Origin: DATBQN01 sp963799925
GTDB taxonomy: Bacteria; Acidobacteriota; Thermoanaerobaculia; Multivoradales; UBA5704
Length of the DNA: 64,000 bases
NCBI GenBank assembly: GCA_963799925.1
Contig: CAWCYZ010000004.1
Span: 372,001-436,000, forward strand
Direction: 5' to 3'
Shown here: one piece after another, positions 18,102 to 25,077 of the stretch
Numbering within the stretch: position 1 is the stretch's first letter
Layout of the letters: the number at the start of each line of letters is the position of its first letter
The notes under the pieces: model-generated
The model's database searches: none
Seen by the model: the letters and a program-made list of their open reading frames with translations, nothing else
Told to the model about the DNA's origin: nothing
Position numbers and translations under genes: made by a program

Positions 18102-18443
18102 ATGAGGAAGCTCAGCGTTCCGTTCGGGCTCGGCCTCGCGCTGTCCCTGCTCACCGCCGCCGCCGTGCTCGCCGCGGCGCCGCCGCCGTTCCTCGCCGCC
18201 GCTCCGGGCGAGGCCGCCGGATCGCCGGCGCTCGCCGCGCTCTTCGGCTCGGCCGGCACCGCGACCTCGACCCCGGCCCCGATCCTGGATGACGACACCT
18301 CCTGCGGCCTGCGCAGGTACTCCTGCCAGGCCTGCAGCCCGGCGAGCACCGGCCAGCGGCTCTGCTATGAGCAGATCTGCGGCACGTACGTCATCGTCCA
18401 CTGCGACGACTGCGCCGCCCATTGCTCCCTGCCTCCGGGCTGA
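18102..18443 (+). CDS. Secreted cysteine-rich small protein, copy 2
   Basis: The 113-residue paralogue of the preceding gene starts at ATG 18102 behind GAAGGAGAATCGATC. The signal peptide (FGLGLALSLLTAAAVLAAA) and the Cys frame (SCGLRRYSCQACSPASTGQRLC, EQICGTYVIVHCDDCAAHC) are conserved, while the spacer between them has diverged. Conservation of the motif ASTGQRLCxEQICGTYVI and of all Cys, against drift elsewhere, indicates selection on the C-terminal domain. The two genes are 95 bases apart and may share a transcript. Confidence 0.75.
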   Translation: MRKLSVPFGLGLALSLLTAAAVLAAAPPPFLAAAPGEAAGSPALAALFGSAGTATSTPAPILDDDTSCGLRRYSCQACSPASTGQRLCYEQICGTYVIVHCDDCAAHCSLPPG

Positions 18444-18529
18444 CACCCGCCACCGCGGGAGCTCGATCGTCTTCGCTCTTCGCGCCCGGGCACGGCCGCC
18501 TTAAAAGCCCGGGCGCGGCAGCCGATCCT

Positions 18530-18793
18530 CTAGAGCGGCAGCACCAGCTCCTTGGTCACCCGGCCGTCCGCGGCGACGATCGCGAAGCGGCTGCCCTTTC
18601 CCCGCTCGAGCACGGCGAAGCGCAGGAGCCCCAGCGCCAGGCGCACGAGGTCGCTCTTCGAGCGGCCCGTCCGCTGGCAGAGGGCGTCGATCTCGGCGTA
18701 GGCCTCGGCGGTCATGTTGACGTTCAGCCGGCGGAGGCCGGAATCCTCCACGGACGTTTCGACAGGCGGCGCGGCGGCTTCGCTTCTCGGCAT
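18530..18793 (-). CDS. Ribbon-helix-helix (CopG/Arc-type) DNA-binding protein
   Basis: The 87-residue protein starts at ATG 18793, eight bases after AAGGAG. LRRLNVNMTAEAYAEIDALCQRTGRSKSDLVRLAL is the RHH pattern: a short beta-strand, a helix, and the GRSKSDLV turn. Such proteins are often antitoxins, but no toxin overlaps it, and the PIN gene 277 bases upstream has its own antitoxin. Two TACTCAT direct repeats (18811 and 18822) just upstream may be its operator. Confidence 0.75.
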   Translation of the reverse strand: MPRSEAAAPPVETSVEDSGLRRLNVNMTAEAYAEIDALCQRTGRSKSDLVRLALGLLRFAVLERGKGSRFAIVAADGRVTKELVLPL

Positions 18794-18874
18794 GAGTGGC
18801 TCTCCTTGGATACTCATATTCTACTCATGGTCGGCGCGCCTGGCAAGCCCTCGAGGCGGATGGAGGGGCGGCTT

Positions 18875-18977
18875 GGTACTGACTCATTTTGGTCCGCTGC
18901 GGGCGACCGCCCCTCGGGACCACCCGCCCGAACCCCCTTCCAGGCGGCCGTCCTCGGGACCAAACTGAGCCAGTACC
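18875..18977. repeat. Dispersed hairpin, GGTCCGCTGCGGGCG family, copy 2 with 21-base inverted ends
   Basis: The ends 18875-18895 and 18957-18977 are 21-base inverted repeats with two mismatches (GGTACTGACTCAT... against ...GAGCCAGTACC). Internally it has the shared core and AACCCCCTTCCAGGCGGCC, also found at 51998. It looks like a small non-autonomous element. Confidence 0.6.
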
Positions 18978-19069
18978 GGCGGCCAGGCTATGGGCTGAAC
19001 CGCTCGGCCGCCCCAGCCCCGCCCTCGTCGCGGGAGCCTGCGGTCTTTTCCTGCCGTGATACGGAAAGG

Positions 19070-19492
19070 TCAATTCGCAGCGGGGAGGATCTCGAAGGAC
19101 TGTGGCGTGCGCCCCCGGCGGAGGCGGTAGGTCGAGAAATCATCGCGGTCGAGGGTGAAGATCCGGCGGATCTTCAACGCCTCGGCCGCGGCGACCAGGG
19201 ACGCGTCGGCCAAGTCCATCGGGTGATCGGCGTACTGCTCCATGAGATCGAGGCAGCGCTCGAGGAGCGGGCCGTCCATGAACCAGACCGCCGCGCCGCC
19301 GCGCCGAAGGAAGGCACGGAGGTTGGCGCCACCCTGGCCGCCCGGCGGCAGCAGGTGGAAGGCTTCGGTGAGCACCGGCGTGGTGGTGATCAGCGGCTCG
19401 CCCAGACCTTTCAACACCGCCTTGCACCGCTCGTGCTCCGCGTCACGCGGGTCGAGCAGCGCCACGAACGGTCCGGTGTCCATCAGGATCAC
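19070..19492 (-). CDS. vapC: PIN-domain ribonuclease toxin (VapC type)
   Basis: The 140-residue protein has the PIN acidic residues: MDTGPFVALLD at the start (first Asp), TEAFHLL (Glu), and DLADASLVAAAE plus FTLDRDDFSTYR near the end (late Asp residues). VapC enzymes cleave tRNA or rRNA with Mg2+. Its ATG overlaps the antitoxin stop by 4 bases. Length and motif spacing are complete, so it should be active. The target RNA cannot be predicted. Confidence 0.85.
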   Translation of the reverse strand: MILMDTGPFVALLDPRDAEHERCKAVLKGLGEPLITTTPVLTEAFHLLPPGGQGGANLRAFLRRGGAAVWFMDGPLLERCLDLMEQYADHPMDLADASLVAAAEALKIRRIFTLDRDDFSTYRLRRGRTPQSFEILPAAN

Positions 19493-19743
19493 CGGCGCCT
19501 CCGGCGCAGAGCCTCCTGAACGCCACGGCGAGTCTCGGTCGAAGGGGCCAAGGCGTAGCCTCCCGGCCCGAGGTCCAACTGCTGGTAGACGTCATAGGCC
19601 CTGACCGCTCCCGCCTGCCGCTGGTCGCGCAACGCCAGGAGCCCCTCCTTCAAGACCGCCGAGATCGAGACGCCCATCTCGCCCGCCAGAGCCTCGAGGA
19701 TTTTCTCGCTGTCCTCGTCCAGCCGTACCGTCCGCGCCGCCAT
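19489..19743 (-). CDS. vapB: Antitoxin of the VapBC pair, ribbon-helix-helix type
   Basis: The 84-residue protein starts at ATG 19743. VRLDEDSEKILEALAGEMGVSISAVLKEGLLAL is an RHH DNA-binding domain, and the remainder (YDVYQQLDLGPGGYALAPSTETRRGV) is the extended toxin-neutralising tail. It lies directly upstream of and overlaps the PIN toxin. A perfect palindrome 20 bases before the start is the likely autoregulatory operator. Confidence 0.8.
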   Translation of the reverse strand: MAARTVRLDEDSEKILEALAGEMGVSISAVLKEGLLALRDQRQAGAVRAYDVYQQLDLGPGGYALAPSTETRRGVQEALRRRRR

Positions 19744-19762
19744 ACCGGGCCGTCTCCCTTCT

Positions 19763-19781
19763 GTCATACAGAGTGTATGAC
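19763..19781. promoter_or_regulatory. Palindromic operator of the VapBC pair
   Basis: GTCATACA and TGTATGAC are perfect 8-base inverted arms around GAG, placed just upstream of the antitoxin start. Confidence 0.65.
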
Positions 19782-19871
19782 CAGCCTCGCGGCCTGGCAA
19801 GCTCAGAGTCTGTGAATTTTTCGGGAACCCAACAGAAGCGTACTCCACTGCGATGCGCTCATACCTTCCAT

Positions 19872-19981
19872 TGTCATCCTGAGCGAAGCGAAGGACCTGG
19901 CGGCGGGAACGTCCAAGTCTCGGAATCCGTTGGACTTCGAGGCTGCCCCCGCCCAGATCCTTCGCTTCGCTCAGGATGACA
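19872..19981. repeat. Dispersed inverted repeat, TGTCATCCTGAGCGAAGCG family, copy 2
   Basis: Same arms as the copy at 17424. Similarity extends outside the arms: the flank with TTTTTCGGGAACCC and ACCTTCCATTGTCATCC is shared with the copy at 33511. It occupies the gap between VapB and the histidine kinase. Confidence 0.8.
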
Positions 19982-20120
19982 ATGCAGAGGGGTTTCGCAC
20001 AGCTACTTTGATGACTCTGGACGCCTTCCGACAAAGATTCACACGCTCTCAGTCCCGGACTCGGCGCGCGCCGGGCGCTCGACAGGAAATTAGGCGGAAG
20101 GCGAGGCGGAAGGAGAGGAC

Positions 20121-21905
20121 TCAGGCTTCGGCCGCTGCCGGCTGCCGCAGCGGGAGCTGGACGACGAACTCGCTGCCGCGCCCGGGGCCCTCGCTCCGGG
20201 CCTCGACGCTGCCGCCATGCAGCTCGACCAGGGCGCGGACCAGCGCGAGGCCGACCCCGAGGCCGCCGCGGGCGCGCGCCAGCGAGCCGGGTGCCTGGAC
20301 GAACGGCTCGAACACCCGCTCGCGCAGCTCGGCGCTCAGCCCCACGCCGTCGTCGCGGACGGAGAGCGAGAGCGCGGTCTCCTCGGCGCGCGCGTGGAGC
20401 GCGATGTTGCCGCCGCGGTCGGTGTACTTGGCGGCGTTCTGCAGCAGGTTGGCGAGGACCTGCACGAGGCGCGCGGGGTCGCCGGAGAGGGAGACGGGCG
20501 CGGCGGGCAGGTCGACGGTCAGGCGGTGGCCGCGCTCGTCGATCAACGGGCGGACCGCCTCGACCGCCTGCTCGACCAGCGAGCCGAGCGCGACCGTCTC
20601 GGTGCGCAGGTCGATCTTGCCGCGGTTGATGCGCGAGACGTCGAGCAGGTCGTCGACCAGCCGCGACATCGCCGCCGACTGCCGCGCCACGATCTCGCGC
20701 GCGCGGTCGAGGTGCGCCGGGGCGTCGCTCAGGCGCATGAGCTCCACCGCGTTGACGACCGCCGCCAGCGGGTTGCGCAGCTCGTGCCCGAGCATCGCCA
20801 GGAACTCGTCCTTGCGCCGGTCGGCCTCGGCGAGCTGCGCCAGCCGGCTCTCGAGCTCCGCCTCGAGCCGCACCCGCTCGGTCACGTCGCGCGTGAAGCA
20901 GCGGGTGTAGATGAACTCGCCGTCCTCGACGAGGACGTTCGAATGGATCAGCACGTGCTTGATCGAGCCGTCCCGGCAGCGCAGCCGCGACGGCTGGTCG
21001 TAGAGCGCCTCGCCGCGCCGCAGCTTGTCGAGGATGTCCTCGATCACCGCGGCGTCGACGTGGAACTCGGTGATGGAGTGGCCGACGTATTCGTCGGGCG
21101 CGTAGCCGAGCATGTCGAGCTCGGCCCGGTTCGCCCACAGGATCGTGCCGTCCGGGCCGATCTTGTGCAGGCCCTCGGCGGCGTTCTCCAGAAAATCCGC
21201 CAGCTCCTTTTCCCGTTGGCGCAGGGCCCGCTCGGTCCGCTGGCGCACGGCGATCTCGGTTTCGAGCGCCGCCGCCCGCTGCTGCAGCAGAGCGACCTGG
21301 CGGCGCAGCTCGGCCGGGGCGACGGCCTCGGCGAAGCTCTCCGCCGGCCGCACCTCGGAATGAGCGTTGCAGATGTGGAGGAAGGAGCCGCCGTGCTCGT
21401 GGTCGTGGAAACCGCCCATCGGATAGGCGCAGAGCAGGGAGAAGGAGTGGGCGGCGGCGAGATCGTTCCACATCTCCTCGAGGCGGATCGCGGCCTCGTG
21501 CCGGCCCTCCGCCCACAGCAGGGAGACCATCTCGCCGAAGGCGCGCACCCGGCGGCCGTCCGGCGCCGCCTGCCGGATGACGCCGCCGATCACCGCGGCG
21601 AAGCGCCCCTCGTCCGGCCAGCCGTCGACCATGAACCGCGAGAGCGTCTCGGCGGCGTCGAGGGCGATGTACCGGCCGGCCTCAAGGGGGCTCTCCGCGG
21701 CCGCCGCCTGGCCCGCCAGCAGCTTCGCCTCGAAGCCGGCCCGGTGCGCCGCGGTCGCGATGACGATCCCGGCCTGGCCCGCCGCGAGGCCGGCGCCGAG
21801 GAAGCCGCTCACCTCGTCGATGAGGAAGGAGTCGTTCTCGTAGAACTGCACGAAGTGCTCATGCAGAGCGGTCGCATGGGGTGACGCTAGGGCCATGGGA
21901 GTCAT
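20121..21905 (-). CDS. MEDS-PAS hybrid-input sensor histidine kinase
   Basis: The 594-residue soluble kinase has three parts. Residues about 15-190 match the MEDS/DcmR sensory domain (HFVQFYENDSFLIDEVSGFL, then AGIVIATAAHRAGFEAKL, and FSLLCAYPMGGF). A coiled-coil (about 205-240) leads to a PAS domain (LENAAEGLHKIGPDGTILWAN ... RCFTRDVTERV). The kinase core has the H-box GHELRNPLAAVV, an N-box NLLQNAAKYT, and G-boxes DDGVGL and GLGVGLALVRALVELHGG. There are no membrane segments, so it senses in the cytoplasm. No response regulator is next to it. The MEDS domain was described in regulators of C1 and hydrocarbon metabolism, but the signal here is unknown. Confidence 0.9.
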   Translation of the reverse strand: MTPMALASPHATALHEHFVQFYENDSFLIDEVSGFLGAGLAAGQAGIVIATAAHRAGFEAKLLAGQAAAAESPLEAGRYIALDAAETLSRFMVDGWPDEGRFAAVIGGVIRQAAPDGRRVRAFGEMVSLLWAEGRHEAAIRLEEMWNDLAAAHSFSLLCAYPMGGFHDHEHGGSFLHICNAHSEVRPAESFAEAVAPAELRRQVALLQQRAAALETEIAVRQRTERALRQREKELADFLENAAEGLHKIGPDGTILWANRAELDMLGYAPDEYVGHSITEFHVDAAVIEDILDKLRRGEALYDQPSRLRCRDGSIKHVLIHSNVLVEDGEFIYTRCFTRDVTERVRLEAELESRLAQLAEADRRKDEFLAMLGHELRNPLAAVVNAVELMRLSDAPAHLDRAREIVARQSAAMSRLVDDLLDVSRINRGKIDLRTETVALGSLVEQAVEAVRPLIDERGHRLTVDLPAAPVSLSGDPARLVQVLANLLQNAAKYTDRGGNIALHARAEETALSLSVRDDGVGLSAELRERVFEPFVQAPGSLARARGGLGVGLALVRALVELHGGSVEARSEGPGRGSEFVVQLPLRQPAAAEA

Positions 21906-22040
21906 TCTACCAGCTCATAGAGCAAAAATCGCGCCCGCGGAGCCGGCGTCGCTCCCTTCGACGGCTCAAGGCTCGGGCTCGGCGCGGAGCGCCTGATAGA
22001 GCGCGGCTCCGAGGCTCGGGCCGCCATGCCCGGCGGCCCC

Positions 22041-22550
22041 TCACTCCCGCTTCGCGAAGTAGTACCCGAGGACGAACGCCAGCAGGTTGCCGAAGAGCTT
22101 CAGGGCGACGTCGCCGACCGCCTGGATCACCGGGACCACGGTCTTTTGCGCCAGCTCGGCGGTCGCGGCGGGCTTGAGGCCGAGGGGGCCGGCGGCGAAG
22201 AGGAAGAGGATGGCGCCGGTCGTCGTGAGGAGGAGGAAGCCGCCGAAGGTCAGCAGGAGGGCGAGGGCGACGCGGCTGGCGGCGCGCTCGCGGATCTGGA
22301 GGGGCCAGCGCGGGTCGGGCGGCGCCGCGAACCGCTCGGGGGACGGGAGGGGGAGGGGCCGGTCCTGCCTCGACGCGACGGCGGGGACGGCCAGCGGGCG
22401 GCCCGGGCGGGTCTCCTCGTCCACCCAGACTCCGCCGAGCGGCTCGAGGACGATGCGCTCGCCGGGCCAGTGAGAGCTCGCGGCGGCGCGCGGCGGCGGG
22501 CTCCCGCGCCGTGGTTTCCCTTCGCCGGTGTGCTTGCGATCCCGTGTCAT
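22041..22550 (-). CDS. Small membrane protein, unknown function
   Basis: The 169-residue protein starts at ATG 22550 behind GGAGGAGCGG. The first 90 residues are polar and Pro-rich, then two hydrophobic segments follow (ALALLLTFGGFLLLTTTGAILFLF and a C-terminal LFGNLLAFVLGYYFAKRE), so both ends probably face the same side. It is the last gene of a minus-strand run with the 146-residue coiled-coil protein, the heptad-repeat protein and the dehydratase-like protein. I recognise no family. Confidence 0.6.
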   Translation of the reverse strand: MTRDRKHTGEGKPRRGSPPPRAAASSHWPGERIVLEPLGGVWVDEETRPGRPLAVPAVASRQDRPLPLPSPERFAAPPDPRWPLQIRERAASRVALALLLTFGGFLLLTTTGAILFLFAAGPLGLKPAATAELAQKTVVPVIQAVGDVALKLFGNLLAFVLGYYFAKRE

Positions 22551-22614
22551 CCGCTCCTCCGCGGTCGAGACGAAAGAGGCGGGGGGCTCTCGCCGAGCCC
22601 CCCGCCGGATGGAG

Positions 22615-23055
22615 CTACTTCGTCAGCGGCTCAGCCGCCGGCCCCGAAGGGTGCGGGTCGGCGGTCTGGACCGCGGGATGGATGGGCGCCGGGGCCGCCG
22701 GCGGATTGGGCCCGGGACCGGCTGGTGGCGCCTTCGAACGGCGCGCCTTCACCGGCCGCATGCCGAACTCGTACAGCTTCCCGGCGTCGACTCCGTACTT
22801 GGCCTTCAGGCTGAGCATGATGCGGGACCGCAGGCCCTCGCCCTGCTGATCGAGAGCCTGGCGGAGCTTGACGTCGCTGCGCAACTGCGCCTGCGAAACG
22901 TCCTGCTGCTGGCGCATTTCCCGCGTGCGCTGCAGAACGTCCTGGAGCTGCTTCAGGTCGTCCGCAATCGTCGGGAGGTCGGGGGCATTGGCGGTGAGGC
23001 TCTTGACCAGGACATCCCAGCGTTGGACTCTGTCGGCGAAAGAACCGTTGGGCAT
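22615..23055 (-). CDS. Coiled-coil hypothetical protein with Pro-rich tail
   Basis: The 146-residue protein starts at ATG 23055 behind AAAGGAGCTCACTC. Residues 1-95 are strongly helical with many Gln, Leu and Arg (LKQLQDVLQRTREMRQQQDVS, LRSDVKLRQALDQQGEG), suggesting a coiled coil. Residues 96-112 contain KYGVDAGKLYEFGMRPVKARR. The rest is Pro/Ala-rich. There is no signal peptide. The layout resembles small structural or phage-inhibitor-like proteins, but nothing specific is recognised. Confidence 0.6.
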   Translation of the reverse strand: MPNGSFADRVQRWDVLVKSLTANAPDLPTIADDLKQLQDVLQRTREMRQQQDVSQAQLRSDVKLRQALDQQGEGLRSRIMLSLKAKYGVDAGKLYEFGMRPVKARRSKAPPAGPGPNPPAAPAPIHPAVQTADPHPSGPAAEPLTK

Positions 23056-23087
23056 GAGTGAGCTCCTTTCGAGCTTCGTAGTCGTTG

Positions 23088-23678
23088 TCAGGCGCGGCTC
23101 GGGCCACACGGCCGGCGAGCCGCGGTGGTGATGTTTCTGCTTAGGACCTGTCCTCGGGAGAAGCCCGGATGGGGCTTACCCGTGCCGGTTTGTCCAAACC
23201 CGCCCCGGTTTAGCCAAACCCGCGGCGGTTTGGCGCCACCCTCGCGCGGTTTGAGCATGCCGAGGCGCGGCATGACCAAACCACGTGGCGGTATGCGCAA
23301 ACCACGCGGGGGTTTGATCAAACCCGGTGGGGTTTCGTGGCTGCCGGGCGCCGGCACACCCGTCACCCGCCGCGGTTTGGCCATACCGCGGCGGGGTTTC
23401 GCCATACCACGACGCGGCGAGGCCAAACCACGTGCCGGTTTGGCGATGCCGCGAGGTGGCGAGGCGGAAACCTCGCGCGGTTTGGCCTTGCCGCCGCGGC
23501 GCGCCACGAGGGCGCCGCGGCGTTTGTCCACGGCGCGGGGCGGCGCCGTGGTGCGGCGGGAGGGTTTCCTCGCGAGCGGCGCCGGCGATCGCGGGCGGCG
23601 GCGCGGAGCGGTCCCGCCGGCGGGCGCGGCGGCCAAGGCGCCGCTCGCCTCGGCCATGCCGCCCCGCGGCGGGACCAT
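23088..23678 (-). CDS. Basic protein built of seven-residue repeats (RGMAKPR type)
   Basis: The 196-residue protein starts at ATG 23678 behind GGAGGAGAACC. After a Lys/Arg/Pro/Ala-rich first half, residues about 85-165 are imperfect heptads: RGIAKPA, RGLASPR, RGMAKPR, RGMAKPR, PGLIKPP, RGLRIPP, RGLVMPR, LGMLKPR. The charge and KPR content recall histone H1-like or nucleoid-binding tails. The underlying 21-base DNA unit contains near-palindromic AAACC...GGTTT, so the opposite strand also has a long repeat frame. I choose this strand because of the ribosome site and the co-directional neighbours. The function is unknown. Confidence 0.55.
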   Translation of the reverse strand: MVPPRGGMAEASGALAAAPAGGTAPRRRPRSPAPLARKPSRRTTAPPRAVDKRRGALVARRGGKAKPREVSASPPRGIAKPARGLASPRRGMAKPRRGMAKPRRVTGVPAPGSHETPPGLIKPPRGLRIPPRGLVMPRLGMLKPREGGAKPPRVWLNRGGFGQTGTGKPHPGFSRGQVLSRNITTAARRPCGPSRA

Positions 23679-23744
23679 GGTTCTCCTCCGCGCCGCCGTG
23701 CCGGCGGCCGTGCTCGTCGAGGTGGGTCATGGTTTCCTGCAGAC

Positions 23745-24107
23745 CTAGGTCTGCGATGGCGGCTGCAGGCTGATCGCCCGCGCCACGTTGAAGTCGAGAA
23801 GGGTGAGGCCGCCGGCGGAGGGCGTGCTGAAGGTCAGGATGACGTCGTTGCCGTGGACGCTCATCCCGGGCTGGTGGAGGAGCGTCGCGGCGAACTCGGC
23901 GGTCATCTGGGTGAAGGCGATCGCCGGGCGCAAGGCCGGGAACTTGAACCGGCGCAGGATCGCCCGGCCGTCGCCGGTCAGGCGCCAGCCCCCGGTCTCC
24001 TGGAGCATGAGCTGCACCCGCTCGGCCTTGAGCCGGTCGGTGGGCTCGGCGGCGAGCTCCTCCTGCACCCGCTCCGCCTTGAGGTCCATCAGCGCTTCCG
24101 ATTCCAT
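23745..24107 (-). CDS. Pterin-4a-carbinolamine dehydratase-like protein with altered active site
   Basis: The 120-residue protein starts at ATG 24107, seven bases after AAGGAG. Residues about 40-115 follow the PCD/DCoH fold: GWRLTGDGRAILRRFKFPAL, AIAFTQMTAEFAATLLHQPGMSV, VILTFSTPSAGGLTLLDFNVARAI. Active PCD enzymes have HHP and a TH pair at these places. Here HHP is LHQP and the TH is ST, so dehydratase activity is doubtful. An extra helical N-terminus (AERVQEELAAE, AERVQLMLQE repeated) precedes the fold. A TTGACA at 24218-24213 on this strand may be its -35 box. Confidence 0.6.
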   Translation of the reverse strand: MESEALMDLKAERVQEELAAEPTDRLKAERVQLMLQETGGWRLTGDGRAILRRFKFPALRPAIAFTQMTAEFAATLLHQPGMSVHGNDVILTFSTPSAGGLTLLDFNVARAISLQPPSQT

Positions 24108-24486
24108 GGGCACACTCCTTGTGCTGCGTCGAGCCCCCCGCCGTCATTGGCCGGGGGCGTGCTGCCGGGCCACCCAAATCGTGAGTAGAAGCTACAGGTA
24201 GAATTGTTGGTCTGTCAACAGCGAAGTTCAAACAGATTTTCGGACGTTCCAAATGCATTCAGCTTGTCATCTCAGCCAATCAACGATAGTTTCCGCCTGC
24301 CGGTGCATTGTTGCGGCAAGGCGCGACAGGGATGGCTCGGGCGCGGGGATCCTGGCGCCTCGCCGGCGGCCGCCGACGTTCCGGCCCGCCGACCGCGCAC
24401 CATGCCTGTAGCAGCGCTTCGCGTTGCGCCGCAGGCCGCAGGGAGCCATGGGGGCCTCCGGCAGCGCCCGCGGCAAGGAGAGAGAG
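24108..24486. other. Intergenic region between divergent genes
   Basis: It holds the likely promoter of the leftward gene (TTGACA at 24218-24213 on the minus strand) and is less GC-rich than the surroundings near 24185-24300. No gene with a ribosome site is seen. Confidence 0.4.
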
Positions 24487-24870
24487 ATGACCGCTCGACT
24501 CGCCCGCCGCAGCACCCTCGCCCTGTTCGTCGTCGCCGCCCTCGCCCTCGCCGCGCCCGCCGCCGCCGCGCCCCGCGCCGCGCGAGGGAACGGTTGGCTC
24601 GCCGTGCTCTGGGGAGGCCTGGAGCGGATGTGGGGGGCGCAAGGAGGCTGCATCGACCCGAACGGCGCGCGCTGCAACGCGCAGCCGAGCGGCAACGGGC
24701 AGGCGCTCGCCGCCGGCCTCACGAGCGTCGTCGCGGCGGAGGGCGGCTGCATCGACCCAAATGGTGCCCGCTGCGCGGCACAGCCCGCGGCGGTGGTGCC
24801 GGGCTCTCACGCGCGAGGGATCGCGAAGGGGCGGAGCGTCGGCTGGAACCTCGGCCCGAGCATCCGCTGA
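24487..24870 (+). CDS. Small secreted protein with duplicated GGCIDPNGARC motif
   Basis: The 127-residue protein starts at ATG 24487 behind AAGGAGAGAGAG. The signal peptide (STLALFVVAALALAAPAAAAP) is followed by a Trp-rich stretch (GWLAVLWGGLERMWGAQ). Then come two copies of GGCIDPNGARC about 40 residues apart, each followed by a Gln-Pro segment. The two Cys in each motif are separated by eight residues, which would close a small loop or bind metal. The same type of motif (GCIDPNG/GCVDPDG) is familiar from short acidobacterial exported proteins of unknown role. Confidence 0.7.
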   Translation: MTARLARRSTLALFVVAALALAAPAAAAPRAARGNGWLAVLWGGLERMWGAQGGCIDPNGARCNAQPSGNGQALAAGLTSVVAAEGGCIDPNGARCAAQPAAVVPGSHARGIAKGRSVGWNLGPSIR

Positions 24871-25077
24871 GCATCGGCCCGAGCATCGGCTCGCAGATCG
24901 GCTGGTACGAGGGCTGGAGCCCCGCTCGAACCGGGCGCCGTGCCGAGACGCCGAGCTTAGGCGCCTGACTGCAGCGGGCGGACCGTCGCCTCGCCGGGCG
25001 GTCCTTCCCATCGCGAGATGGCGTAATCTTTATGAGACAATCCTCGCTCATCCACTGCGTCCTGGAGGAGGGATCGA

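Noticed and set aside
18530..19743. Treating the ribbon-helix-helix protein at 18530 as antitoxin of the PIN gene
   Set aside because: The PIN gene overlaps its own antitoxin at 19489-19743, and the gene at 18530 is separated by a repeat element.
23125..23748. Plus-strand repeat protein (RRGLAIP type) opposite the heptad-repeat gene
   Set aside because: The near-palindromic DNA makes both strands look coding. The minus strand has a strong ribosome site and co-directional neighbours, so I kept that one.
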